Shown piece by piece: positions 8,988 through 20,299 of a stretch of 64,000 bases of DNA. Under the pieces are notes generated by a model. The model ran no database searches. It was given only the letters and a program-made list of their open reading frames with translations, and was not told the DNA's origin. The stretch is from the NCBI RefSeq assembly GCF_036884655.1, contig NC_088342.1, positions 36,387,001 through 36,451,000 on the forward strand, read 5' to 3'. Made by a program: the position numbers and the translations under genes. The number at the start of each line of letters is the position of its first letter. Position 1 is the first letter of the stretch. This DNA is from Musa acuminata AAA Group. Lineage: Eukaryota; Streptophyta; Magnoliopsida; Zingiberales; Musaceae.

Positions 8988-9381
8988 TGTTATGATTCTA
9001 GCTAGGAGAGTCCTAATTGAGAGGGACATTCATGTAAAACCTACCTAATCCGACTCTTATTAAAGAGGTGAAGAGGCCGGCTAGGGTTAGGAGGTTGTTT
9101 CTTAGAGAAGAATTAGGAGTTGTAAGAGAATAGGAGTCTTAAGTAGGAGTCCTATTATGAGTTGGTTAGAAGTAGGAGTCTTGAGTAGGAATCCTATTAG
9201 GAGTTAGGGTTTAGAATCCCTATAAATAGCTATATATTTCTCCTCTTTTCATAAGCAATAGATGAATCTTTTTTACAGCCTTTGAGCAGCAACTTGGAGG
9301 GAGGAACCCCTATAGAGTTCCAAGGAGACCGATCCCCTAAAGAGATCAACCTCAAGTTTAGAATCTGCAAGGGTTCTATCT
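8988..9381 (+). mobile_element. Candidate solo LTR upstream of BOP (394 bp)
   Basis: It begins TGTTATGATTCTAGC and ends TTCTATCT (a CA end mutated to CT would explain the last base). Identical 5-bp TAGTT sits on both sides (8983-8987 and 9382-9386). Inside are GAGTCCTATT-type repeats and a good plus-strand TATA box, CCTATAAATAG (9219-9229), followed by a pyrimidine-rich start region. This resembles a Copia LTR. The missing CA end keeps the confidence moderate. Confidence 0.55.
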
Positions 9382-10240
9382 TAGTTATACCGAAAATTAA
9401 ACTAAGTTATACTTATCACCTAACATATTTTAAAATTAATATTTTTTTATTTCATATGAATTAAGGATAATTTAATTATCAAAACATTAAGAATTATATT
9501 CGAATATGTTTCAAATAAAAACTATAATAGTTTTTATTTTATGATACATTTAGAATAAGTTTATATAAAATTAATATTTTTTAATAACCGATGTGAATTA
9601 GCATAATTTGATTGTAATTTAAGTATAATAAAATATTTTTAGGTAAACATTAAAATGAAGAAGACCGAGGATGAGGAGATGAAGGCAAAAGGGGGTGGGG
9701 GGTGGGGAGTTGGGAGAGGGAATGGAAGGAGATGGAAGGGAAGACAGATACGAAATGAGAGAAAAAAAATTGGAGGTAGAATAAGAAATGGAGTGGGAGG
9801 AGGAAATCAAAGGGGAGGAGGAGATAGTGGATTGGGATAATGAGGAGACGATGGAGGTGGAGTTGAGAGAGTGGGGAAAAAAAAAAATAATAGCGATGAA
9901 ACCAAAAGGCCCAAGATTCTTTGCTGTGATTGCTGCTGACATCTAACACTAGATTTTTGCCAAACTTGTCCAACTCTTTCTCGATTAGGACTTTTGAACT
10001 GGATATGTTATTTACTGAGGGTAAGACTGAAACTACCGATAAAAACAAATAAACTATTACGCGTTCCAATTAATTATTGAAGGGGGTGCCGTTCTCGTAA
10101 TTAGCCTACCAACCGAGGTCCATTCTGCGTCGGACCTCAATTATTTAGAAAGCTCAGCCGTCCTGCACCGCCACTCAAATTGCCTTACTACCTCTTTCCC
10201 CTTCCTCTTTCTTCCCTTCCTCATTCTCTCTCTCTGAACA
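9382..10240. other. BOP upstream region; no gene
   Basis: AT-rich to 9650, then a purine-rich tract (9652-9895), then mixed sequence. Open frames on either strand across the tract are low-complexity and have no plausible protein. 10190-10235 is pyrimidine-rich (CTCTTTCTTCCC), typical of plant core promoters and leaders. Confidence 0.7.
9691..9720 (+). promoter_or_regulatory. Potential G-quadruplex in the BOP upstream region
   Basis: Five runs of three or more G are separated by loops of 1, 1, 4 and 3 bases in 30 bp, the textbook G4 pattern, on the coding strand about 0.9 kb before the BOP start codon. It lies inside a purine tract of about 240 bp (9652-9895) that could also form triplex DNA. 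Any regulatory role is inference. Confidence 0.6.
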
Positions 10241-10250
10241 AAATATATAG
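10241..10250 (+). promoter_or_regulatory. Candidate TATA box of BOP
   Basis: AAATATATAG sits just downstream of a CT-rich stretch and about 390 bp before the start codon. It would place transcription start near 10270-10285 and give a leader of about 350-365 nt. This is a pattern match only. Confidence 0.45.
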
Positions 10251-10311
10251 GAAATCTAAATCCACCATAACTGCAGATAGCTGCTGTAGAACAAGGACCA
10301 GAAGCAGAAGC

Positions 10312-10486
10312 ATGAGCAGAAGCAAAACCAGAGGAGAGAAAAGATGAAGAAAAGAAAGTGAAATCCCAGTTGCAACAATCATTGTTGTAGCTCGTTTTTC
10401 CAGTCTCTTCTCATCCTCTCTTTCCCTGACAAAATTTTCTCATCCAGACTTGTTATCAGATGCATCTTAACCTTAAGAGACAGTGA
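10312..10486 (+). promoter_or_regulatory. Three short uORFs in the BOP leader
   Basis: If transcription starts near 10275, three AUGs precede the BOP start. uORF1 is 10312-10347 (MSRSKTRGEKR). uORF2 is 10344-10361 (MKKRK) and its start overlaps the end of uORF1. uORF3 is 10460-10486 (MHLNLKRQ). No other ATG lies between 10487 and 10634. All end well before the BOP start, so reinitiation is possible; strong dampening of translation is the expected effect of several uORFs. Confidence 0.55.
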
Positions 10487-10580
10487 GTGTGAGTGTGCGT
10501 GTGTGAGCGAGAAAAGTCAGAAATCAGACACCAGACAGGACAAAGGGTTCTCCGTAGAGAAGCAAAGCGAGAAGAAAATA

Positions 10581-10593
10581 GAGCGAGCGAGCG

Positions 10594-10626
<33 letters not shown>
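10581..10626 (+). repeat. GAGC/GA microsatellite in the BOP leader
   Basis: (GAGC)n passes into a (GA)n run that ends 9 bp before the ATG. GA repeats in plant leaders are known binding sites for BASIC PENTACYSTEINE/GAGA-binding factors; whether they act here is inference. Confidence 0.8.
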
Positions 10627-10629
<3 letters not shown>

Positions 10630-10634
10630 AAGGC

Positions 10635-12756
10635 ATGGAAGAGTCACTCAAGTCCCTCTCCTTGGACTACCTCAACCTCCTGATCAACGGGCAAGCGTTC
10701 AGCGACGTCACCTTCAGCGTCGAGGGCCGCCTCGTCCATGCCCATCGCTGCGTCCTCGCCGCCCGCAGCCTGTTTTTCCGCAAGTTCTTCTGCGGCGCCG
10801 AACCCTCCTCGCCATCCGGTCTCCTCCTCCTCAACCCTCATGATCGCCATAGCCCGCGGTCACCGACTGGCGGGGCCTCCATGTCTTCGTCGTCCTCCCC
10901 GAGGGGCAGCGCGTGCACTGCCGGCAGTGTCATCCCGGTGAATTACGTCAGCTACGAGGTGTTCTTGCTGATGCTCCAGTTCATGTACAGCGGTCAGGTC
11001 CCGCTGGTGCCGCAGAAGCACGAGCCTCGCCCCAGTTGCAGCGACCGTGGCTGCTGGCACACCCATTGCACCGCCGCCGTCGACCTCGCTCTCGACACCC
11101 TAGCCGCCGCACGGTCCTTCGGCATCGAGCAGCTCGCGCTTCTCACTCAGGTCCGCTGCAGATCTGTCATTCTGCTAAGACCGTATATCCCAAATCGATC
11201 CCCGATTTCCTGTATCCCGGCATCAATCTCCGTCTTATTTTAGGAGTCCTCGGTTGCTTCTTTCCGTGCTTTTTTATTTCCTCGTCTTTGGTTCATTTAC
11301 TGATGATGGCTGTGCTTTCTCTTTTAGGGACATCTATGTCTACTGTGTGCCTCATTTCTTCCTCTTGAGATCTTCCCATCCTGTTACTGTGTGAACAGCA
11401 ACCTTCTTTGCTGTATGGCATAGTGCACAGTATGTCTCCTTCAAATCAAAATTTGACCATCTTTCACCAGAACAAGATGTTTCTAACCTAGATTAGGGTT
11501 TGCTTTTCCTTTACCAACAATTGATCCTTTCGTTGTCCCACTGCATGCAGCATTCACAGTCATATCTTGAATTAGACGCCTCTTCTTCGCCATTCCCCAC
11601 AAACACAGTCGCCTTGTTCCCATCCCCTCTAATATTTTATGCAGGCCAAACCTATGATTCCCTTTTTGCACTATTCTACACTGTTATTAATCACCATTAT
11701 TGTTGGCGAAATGTTGTTCCTAGAATTTGTTTCATACCCGTTGGCTGGGTGCAGAAGCAATTGGCTAGCATGGTGGAGAAGGCGACGATCGAGGACGTGA
11801 TGAAGGTCCTAATCGCGTCGAGAAAGCAAGACATGAACCAGTTGTGGATCACCTGCTCCCACCTCGTCGCCAAGTCCGGCATCCCGCCCGAGGTGCTCGC
11901 CAAGCACCTGCCGATTGACATCGTGGCCAAGATCGAGGAGCTCCGTCTCAAGTCCTCCCTCACCGGCCGCTCCTTCATCACTCACCACCATTCTCTCGAA
12001 GCCGCCGGCGCTTCCACTGAGCTCGAGGACCACCACAAGATTCGTCGAATGCGCCGTGCTCTCGACTCGTCAGATGTCGAGCTTGTCAAGTTGATGGTGA
12101 TGGGGGAGGGGCTCAACCTCGACGACGCGCTTGCCCTGCACTACGCCGTCGAGAACTGCACCCGCGAGGTCGTAAAGGCGCTGCTTGAGCTCGGCGCCAC
12201 TGACGTCAATTTCCGCGCCGGTCCTGCTGGAAAAACCCCACTCCACATCGCCGCAAAAATGGTGTGCCCCGACATGGTAGCCGTCCTCCTCGACCACCAT
12301 GCCGATCCCAACATTCGCACGTTCGATGGCGTGACCCCGCTCGACATTCTTCGCAACCTGACGTCCGACTTCCTCTTCAAGGGCGCTGTCCCGGGCCTGA
12401 CACATATCGAGCCGAACAAGCTTAGGCTTTGCCTGGAGCTAGTCCAATCGGCGGCACTGGTCATGTCACGCGAGGACGCTAAAAGTGGCGGCGGTGGAAA
12501 TCATCCTCACTCGGCAATCTATCCCCCGATGAATCAGCAGGAATCGAACACTTGCAACGCAAATCACACAAGTAGCAGCATGGTCAACCTCAGCTTGGAT
12601 TCGAGAATGGTGTATCTGAATCTGGGAATGGCGGAACGATTGGGGTGCAAGATGAGTGATGGAGCTGGTGATAGCAGCAGCAGTAGATCTCTAGGTGGTG
12701 GTGGTGTTGGTAACATTGGCTTATCGAGCATGTTTTCTTCTCATGGTTTCCCATGA
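10635..12756 (+). CDS. BOP: BTB/POZ-ankyrin co-regulator, BLADE-ON-PETIOLE type (two exons)
   Basis: Coding exons are 10635-11150 (172 codons) and 11755-12756 (333 codons plus TGA). The intron is 11151-11754, GT...AG, in phase 0 exactly where BOP genes are split (ALLTQ / KQLASMVEKA). The 505-aa product has a BTB domain (about residues 20-125, DVTFSVEGRLVHAHRCVLAARS), an NPR-type C2HC finger (C135, C140, H142, C145, the same spacing as in NPR1), the NPR-like helical region after residue 173, ankyrin repeats (about 295-375, including KTPLHIAAK) and the conserved BOP tail (DSRMVYLNLGMAERLG ... SMFSSHGFP). Family members lack DNA binding. They act in the nucleus with TGA bZIP factors and as CUL3 adaptors, controlling organ boundaries, leaf base and ligule identity, nodules and abscission. 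A GTG-initiated extension upstream is a reading artefact; this ATG gives the canonical MEESLKSLSLDYLNLL start. Codons are strongly G/C-ending, as in grasses and their relatives. The gene looks intact. Confidence 0.95.
11151..11754 (+). other. BOP intron (604 bp)
   Basis: The donor is CTCAG|GTCCGC and the acceptor is GGTGCAG|AAGCAA. Base composition drops from GC-rich exon to T-rich. A frame that runs open through most of the second half of the intron into exon 2 (from 11500) is fortuitous. Confidence 0.92.
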
Positions 12757-13690
12757 CTACTGCCTTGTAAGCTTGAAAGAACTTCCTATTTGTCTCACTA
12801 CTGTCTATCTCACATTAATTGCATCATTCGCTATCTCTAATACTCAATGCAAGGCAAGAGATTCAAGTTTCAGAAAAGGAACTTCAATTTGCTCTGAATC
12901 AGTGGTGACCTAGCTTAACAGGAATATACAGCTACATCTATACATTAATATGACATGATTGCCATATTTTTCTTTTGTTTTGTTTGGATTATGAGTTTGC
13001 CTATATTTTTTCAGTTTACAGGCTGATGGAACACCGGCATGTGGGCAATTTAAAGAGGGAGATAGCGAGAAACTGAGTGAGCTATGAATGATGAAAGAGA
13101 TGCATGTCAGTCTCTTCAATTTTCATCTCTCTGGCCTCCCCAGCATTTCCTTTTATTTGCTATCTTTACAGTATGCCATTATTTGCTTGAGACTTGCTAA
13201 TTTCCTCCTCCCGACCAATCTCTCCCCCATGTTTAAATGCCTGCTGTTCTCTTGCATCGGGTTGCAGAATCCTATCTCTGCTGGTTATGTGCTGCAATAG
13301 CTGGCAACTATTGATAGTCCTAGTATTAGAAATTACCTTACACTGTAACCGTGGGTTCTCATTTTCCCCTTCCCTCCAATTGGCTTGCTTTGTCTTCCTA
13401 TTGATGCTTTGTTTGAATATGCAAAGAGTAATATCTCAGCAACAGTTGAACATCTCTACGTTCCCCTTCTTCAAGGTCCTGTAGTGTTTCTTGATATATT
13501 AGATTTGCAGAAGATGTCATTCAGCTGTAGACGAATAAATACCTTATCTTCCATGAGTGCCTCATTGACTGTGACTGACTACATGACATCAGCCTTTGGA
13601 AGGTTGAAAGCAGTTTCTCTTGAAGAAGCTTTTCTGTACACTTTGTAGGATGACCCTATATTGTGTTTCAGTGATAGCCTCGGTTTTCTG
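12757..13690 (+). other. BOP 3' flank; no further gene
   Basis: Ordinary AT-rich downstream sequence that probably holds the 3' untranslated region. AATAAA occurs at 13534-13539, but plant poly(A) signals are too loose to call the end. Small open frames here have no recognisable features. Confidence 0.6.
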
Positions 13691-13975
13691 TCATTACTCA
13701 GAATTAAAAAATATATTATAAAAAATAATTTTATTCATTGAGATAATATAAATTTATATACATTTTAATAAAAAAATTTCTTAATTATATATTCAAATCA
13801 TGCTTTCAAATCATATACTAAATATATAATTAATCATCAAATTATATATTGATTAAAGATTATAGAATATAAAGAATGTTAAGTTATCATTGCATATCTA
13901 TTTTTATCATGATCTTCTATCATGCTCTCGTAATATTAAACTTATGTCAGGGATGTCAATCTTGAACTGATGCAA
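13691..13975. other. AT-rich spacer
   Basis: Very A/T-rich (runs such as TAAAAAATATATTAT). I see no gene or clear repeat structure. Confidence 0.6.
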
Positions 13976-16560
13976 CTAAAATATCCTATGAGTGAGAGAC
14001 TTTGTGAGGGAGCATGATAGTTGGTTAGAAGTATGAACATGAAAAACACGTAGTTGATGTCTAACAATTTGATCTCTAATAAAATGGAAGTTGAGAATAA
14101 TATATTTCATGAGAGAGAAGTACACTAAGTTAGAGTATAGATAGGTGGCATCGACATTATCACAGGAATAGATTGGGATGAGCATGCGATTAATGAGATA
14201 GATCATAATTTGAAAGATTGTTTACCAAAAGGTTAGTGATATAGAGGCTTGATATAGGAAGCTAAGACCAGTTTCAACTATATGTTGGTATTTTATTTCA
14301 ACGGAGCTAACTAATTGAAGTATGTACAATGGTGACTTGAGATGTTGTATACCACATGATGAGAGGTAAGTTGTTAGAGCTTAGTATTCACCTTCGAGTA
14401 AACTGTTTTAATAGTAGATTGGAAGAAGTTCTCGACCACATTTTCAAAATAAATAAAGACTATGGTGATTTCATATTTATGTTTGAGAGGATATAACCAT
14501 ATATATTTAGTAAAGTAATCTAAAAAATAAGATAAAATATGAAATTATTAAAGGAAATAGTTAGGGTAGGGCCTCAAACATCAATGTAAATAATTTTAAA
14601 TTGTTTGGAGTAGAATATGTAAGATATTCTAAAAGATAGTTTGTGATTTTTATCACTAAGGTAAGCATCATAATGAGTTGTAATTTTAGTTGACCTAGAA
14701 GTTGGAAGTGAGTAATAAGAAATTAGCTATTATTCAATGAATAATGATGGATGACTAAAGTAGCAATATCACACATTGATTGGAGCAACAATTAAAGTAA
14801 GAACAATTGGTTAGGTGGTTTATAAAGTTACCCGTCACTCGTATATATTATTTTTATTCTAGTCTTAAAACTAAGGATGCATCAATGCTCAAATCCTTTA
14901 TAAGAAATAAGGTACTAAAAAACTTAATAGAGGTATTATTTACTTTGCAAAATTAAGAGATAGAAATAAGGCTCCTTTTGATATAAGGTGCATATAAAAA
15001 TCATCTAAGTGTAAAACATATTATTGAATCAGAGTGAGTGATAGGATTATGTTATTCTCACAAACGATGATATCTTTATTTTCTCAATAATTAGTATGGA
15101 TAGATAGAATCTGTAGATCAAAAGTGATATGATAAGAAGTACCAAAGTTAATAATTCATTTGCTTTGATAAGTAGTTAATCATGATGTTTGCTTTAATTA
15201 TATTTTTTTTTAGATTTTTGATTGAATTGAGCTATGATTGTTGGTTCCATCTTCCTCTCTTTTCGTTTTAGATATGTTTCATGATTAATAAAGTTGTTAT
15301 ATAGTTCTTCAAATAATATTGGTGAGCTATATGCTTGAATTACTATTGCTAACTCATTATATTTATCTCATAGGCTATTGAGAGTATAAACAATGACTTA
15401 TTTATCACTCGTGATATGACCTATTAAAGTCAAGTCATCTATAATATCTTTTAGATTTTAAATATAATCAACAATAGTACTTTTCTCTTGTATTATTTTT
15501 ATCAGAGTTGATTAAAGACTTAGCATGTGAGTGTAAGAGGTAGATGGAGAAGTTGAAGAAAAGATGAGATACTATTAAACCGTAGTAATAAGGGAGTACA
15601 AGTCTATAGGAGAACTACTAGTTGATATAATAAGAGGTGCACTTGAGGGGATTTGAGGTGCATTCATATAAAACCAATGATGGATGGTTATTATAGTAGC
15701 TCACATTACTGAAGAAGTAAGATTTTGAAAGGAAAAAATGGACTCAACAAAAATAATATGACGTGATATAATGACCTTTTGAGTGTAAGGATCATAGTTC
15801 TGAAAAATATTATGTTCAAGGCTGTACCCAACGAAGATGCAAAGTTTGAATCTTAGTGTTAACTTTTATGAAGCGTAGGAGCATAACCATAAATATAAAT
15901 AATCAAATACTTTGAGTTTTTAAAGGTTTGGTATTTTATAAAATAGATTTTCAATTGGTGATTAGTCTTGTAAATTGGGTTGATGACTTCTTTGGCATTC
16001 TATATATTCATCTTTCATAATAGATCTCGAATGTAATTATTTTGAGATAAGAAAACTATAAAAAATATGAATATTGCTTCCACTCTTATAAAATAGCTTA
16101 CGGATCCTAGATCTTTGATGGAGAATCAGTATACCAATTACTTAAGAAATTGTTTGATCTTTATAAAATTATTACCTATGATGATAATATCATCTATAGA
16201 GACTAGTATATATATAGTACATTCCTTTTGTTATCGTAGGAATAAAGAGGAGTTAGACTTAGAGTTGACAAAGTCGATTAATATAAAAAACGAGCTAAGT
16301 TCGATATATCATATTCTTGGATCTTAGCGAAGTCTATAAATAGCTTTTCATAGTTTACAAACATAACTTAGATATTGAGGGAGTATGAAGCTAGGGGGTT
16401 ATTGTATAAAAAAATCTTTAGTTAAGGTCGAAGAAAGCATTGTTAATATTTAGTTGGCATATATGCCAACTTTCAATAATAGCTAAACTCAAGATGAGTA
16501 GAATTGTCATTGGTTTAACAACTAAATTGAAGATTTTTATAAAATCAACACTTGGTTGTT
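13976..16560 (-). pseudogene. Decayed, rearranged Copia polyprotein
   Basis: Translation of the minus strand gives recognisable but stop-ridden Copia pieces. From high to low coordinate: reverse transcriptase with a VSIDDIIIIGN active-site remnant (IDD codons at 16189-16197) and SIKDLGSVSYF; integrase C-terminus (RFKLCIFVGYS, about 15870, and SRHIIFVES); gag (VDYIQNLKDIIDD-like, about 15470-15290); a protease-like INFGTSYHITF (about 15110); integrase core (about 14560-14400); and the RNase H end with FHFIRDQIVRHQLRVFHVHTS (14130-14020). A normal Copia would read gag, protease, integrase, reverse transcriptase, RNase H; here reverse transcriptase precedes gag. No LTRs found. Confidence 0.7.
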
Positions 16561-16619
16561 GGTAAAACTCTTTGGTCACTAGACATGTTTTGTATTTATC
16601 AATAAATTCATTTGGATTC

Positions 16620-17311
16620 TATTAGGATTAAGAGTAGCACTAAGAGGGGGGGGGGGGGTGGGGTGGGGGGGGGGGGGGGGGAGGTGTGAATTAGTGCAGC
16701 GCAAAAATTTCGTCGATCCGAAAGCTTTCATACGATAAAAACCAATTTTGACTCAAATCATTTGTTTCACTTTGAATAAGTAGAGAAGAGAAGGTTGGGT
16801 AGTTTGCAATGTAGTAAAGTTGAATATAGTAAAGAGAATTTGCAGTAAGGAAAGAACACACTAAAATTTATAGTGGTTCGGTTATTGTGACCTACATCCA
16901 CATCTGATTCCTCCTTTGTCGAGTTCACCAGCATCCACTAATAGTCCTCCTTCAATAGGCGAAGACTAACCACCTCTTTACAGTGCTTTCTCCTTTTCAC
17001 AGGTTTAGAAGATAACCCTTATATGCCTCACTCCTCTTTCTTGGATGATTACAAAACTAAGAGATGGAGAAGGAGGACTTTTCTCACTTTTACAATACTT
17101 TTAACACCCCTTAATATTTTTCACATTTTTTATTGCACTTTGTTACCCTTCTATACAAAAAACGGGTGGGATATTTATAGGCCCCAATGGCTTTAGACTT
17201 GAAGCTAAAAAGTGTCACATCCCGGGATTTCGGGGTACTGGCGGTACCACCACCATTATTGGGCGGTACTACCGCCTGACTCTTTGACACTGGACGGTAC
17301 CATCACCTAGT
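16620..17311 (-). repeat. SIRE-type LTR C, left part (split by element B)
   Basis: It starts TATTAGGATT (TG decayed to TA) and carries the class hallmarks: AGCACTAAGAG plus a long G run, TGAATTAGTGCAGC, a TATA block at 17172-17181 and GGCGGTACCACC palindromes. It breaks off at 17311, where element B begins. The remaining part is at 37402-38082, and 17307-17311 is the CTAGT duplicated by B. Confidence 0.85.
16646..16681. repeat. Interrupted poly(G) run in LTR C
   Basis: About 35 bp of G are interrupted by only two T bases, at the position equivalent to the G run of J (6790-6812). It is G4-prone and probably unstable. Confidence 0.85.
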
Positions 17312-18910
17312 TGTTGGGAAATCTTGGGGGCGACATCACATGCGTAGCGAAAGAACAAGAAAACAAAATCCTCGATTCCCAAAGAGATGTTCGTCGTCAT
17401 GCGAAGATTGATGCGCAAAATCCGCGAAACTTAAAACTGCTTATAGAGTAGATTGTGTTACCTAGGGAGATCGTATATCCCTGTTTCCTTGCAAATCCTT
17501 AGGAGAGGGTGAAGGAGGTCAAGCGTCCTCCTCTCTAGCGGTGATCCACACAGCAGGGCTGCGACGACGCTTCTCAAAACTCCAGGCCTGCTCTAAGGTG
17601 GAGAGGGGGAGGAGAATAGGAGAGGCAAGCAAAGGCTCTCGCCTATGAGGCTCTGAATCCCTCCTATTTATAGAGGCCCCCTATCAAACCCTAATGGATC
17701 CTCCCTTAGTGGGTATTGGATCTGCATCCAATAACCCAAGCCTTTTAGATTAGTGGATCTCTATCCAATAATCTCTCAAGGGCTCTTATTGAATCTCGTC
17801 CATGGGATCCAATAATTCATGGGCTTATTGAATATCCAATAAGACAAGGGCTCCGTTGGATATCTCATATCCGAATCTCTACTCATCACAATGCCTATCA
17901 TATGTGTGTGACCCTCTAGGCCCAATATCGAGCTGGCCGTGAGTCATACCTGTCAGAATTCCTTCTAACTCAGTGAATTATTATCTCCGTAATAATTCAC
18001 TTGACTCATCGACTACGGATGTACTAGGCCACTACGCCGTAGTCCCTAGACGATACAGGGGAATTCAATCCATTGGACATGTCTGTCCTTAGTTACCGTA
18101 TACCTATAGTCCCTTATCCATCTAATATCCCAGAGACCATATATCGAGCATGGTGCTGTCAGACACATACGGTTTCTACTCGAGTCTCGCTCTAATTGGA
18201 TTCTCCCGGAGAACTCTTTCTCTCTCAACCCGAATGACCCTATCTAGGGATTTGTTTGAGCAAGAACACATGGGATATTCCTCTCATGACGCCGAGAGTG
18301 AATGATCCTCTATCGACACTCAATAGCTTTCGTAAGGTCGACTACCACTCCCAATGACCAGCTGTACTAGATCTGGGACAGCCAAACCTATAAGTCTGGT
18401 ATCAAAGAGTGGAGCACTCATACAGGACATCCTTGGTATCTCAAGTCTAAGGACCAGATACACCACTAGGACTACGGAATCGCTGTATGACAATAAGGCA
18501 TCATCAACCATCCAGCATTCCGTAAGCGGATCAATTAGTGAACTCATTCTCCAATGAGCATCTGTACTGTATCCCCAGTGACCCTACATGCGCAGCTATG
18601 AGACCAGCTACATCCATCATATGGACGGGTATACAGCACACTAGTTTGTCCGGTTATCACGATGTCCCTCTCGAGCAACCTATGATCGGGATTATTTAGG
18701 ATATGTGTTTAAAGGTGAATCGATCTCATTATCGTGATCTCATCATGATCCGATTCCCATTGCACAAATCCAAGGACATTATAATATATATATGCATATG
18801 CAATAGTTATAAAATGATATATGCCAAAATATAATAAGCAAAAAGATTCTGTATCAAGTCACATGTGTCATCACTCACGTGATTGGCTTGTTGGGCACCT
18901 ATGACTAGCA
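17312..18910 (-). repeat. 3' LTR of element B (1,599 bp)
   Basis: TGTTGGG...ACTAGCA, followed at 18911-18921 by a polypurine tract (minus strand AAGTGGGAGAT). Compared with A's LTR it retains about 100 bp around 17734-17835 that contain several CCAATAA motifs. The TATA-like TATTTATAGAG (about 17666-17676; minus strand CTCTATAAATA) lies just downstream of them in the sense direction. Confidence 0.93.
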
Positions 18911-18921
18911 ATCTCCCACTT

Positions 18922-20299
18922 GACCTAAAGCCAATCACCTATGTGTCTGATCCCCATCAGACCCCTGTGACGCTCAAAGACAATTTGAGATAATGGCTTT
19001 GTTAGTGGATTTGCAATATTATCTTTGGATGGAACACTTTCCACTACTACATCTCCTCGGGTTACGATCTCTTTGATAAGTTGGAACCTCCTCAGAACAC
19101 TTTTGATGAGACCCGGGTTCCTTTATTTGAGTAATCGCCCCATAGTTGTCGCAATATAAGGAAGTCGGCTTCTCGCTATCCGGCACGACTCCCAAATTTG
19201 TGATGAACTTCTTCAACCAGACTCCCTCCTTTGCTGCATCCGATGCAGCAATGTACTCCGCCTCTATGGTCGAGTCAACAATAGTATCTTGCTTGGAACT
19301 CTTCCAGCACACTGCTCCTCCATTCAAGGTGTACACATACCCTAAATTCGCCTTGCTATCATCGACATCAGATTGAAAACTTGAGTCTGTGTAGCCTTCA
19401 ACCTTAAGGCTACTACCTCCATATATTAGTAAAAGATCCTTAGTCCTTCTCAAGTACTTAAGGATACACTTTACTGCTTTCCAGTGCTCCAAGCCTGGAT
19501 CCGCCTGATACCTACCCGTGACACTCAAAGCATGCTCTATATCAGGCCTAGTACATAGCATGGCATACATGATAGACCCTATTGCTGAGGCATAAGATAT
19601 TATATCCATGTGCGCCCTTTCTTCTAGAGTCTTTGGGGACATACTCATAGAAAGCGATATCCCATGTCTCATCGGTATAAGACCTCTCTTGGAATTTTCC
19701 ATGCTAAACCATTTGACAATGGTTTCTATGTACCTAGACTGGGACAAGCCAAGCATCCTCTTGGATCTATCTCTATAGATTCTAATCCCCAAGATATAGG
19801 ATGCTTCCCCTAAGTCATCGATGGAGAAGTGTCTAGATAACCAAGTCTTTACTGTGGATAGCATTCCTACGTCATTCCCAATGATCAAGATGTCATCCAC
19901 ATATTACACCAAAAAGGTGATAGTACTCCTACTTACCTTCCTGTACAAGGCTCATCTTCGTTCTTAACGAAGTCATAAGATCTGATTGCCTCGTCAAATC
20001 TTATGTTCCAACTTCGGGAAACTTGCTTTAGTCCATAAATGGATCTAAGCAACCTACACACATTATCTGGGCAGTTCTTAGACACGAATCCCTCAGGTTG
20101 CATCATATACACCTCCTCCTCGAGGTTCCCATTGAGGAATGCAGTTTTCACATACATCTGCCAGATCTCATAATCATAGTGTGCTGCAATAGCCAATAGA
20201 ATTCTGATGGATTTTAGCATTGCTACGGGTGAGAAGGTTTTGTCGTAGTCAACACCTTGCCTTTGACGATACCCCTTAGCCACTAGCCTTGCTTTATAG
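18922..20299 (-). pseudogene. Reverse transcriptase / RNase H remnant of element B
   Basis: Readable pieces are 19900-19019 (DDILIIGNDVGMLSTVK..., RNase H with TEAEYIAASDAAKEGVW) and the segment before 20300 (KARLVAKGYRQRQGVDYD... WQMYVKTAFLNG). Stops and a 2-bp-type frameshift near 19925 separate them. At 20299 the coding sequence is cut by element A; it resumes at 28996 with the same TATAG. The C-terminal frame is already shifted at HQKCSEEVP, as in A. Confidence 0.88.

Noticed and set aside
9619..10069. Minus-strand frames of 107 and 139 codons upstream of BOP
   Set aside because: Serine/leucine/proline low-complexity translations of the purine tract's complement.
10503..10634. In-frame N-terminal extension of BOP
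   Set aside because: It begins at GTG, is a translation of the GA microsatellite, and the following ATG gives the canonical family N-terminus.
11500..11754. Upstream extension of the exon 2 frame
   Set aside because: Lies in the intron; the acceptor at 11754 and the conserved KQLASMVEKA start define exon 2.
12910..13648. Small frames downstream of BOP as a second gene
   Set aside because: Short, hydrophobic low-complexity, no splice or domain support; probably 3' UTR and flank.
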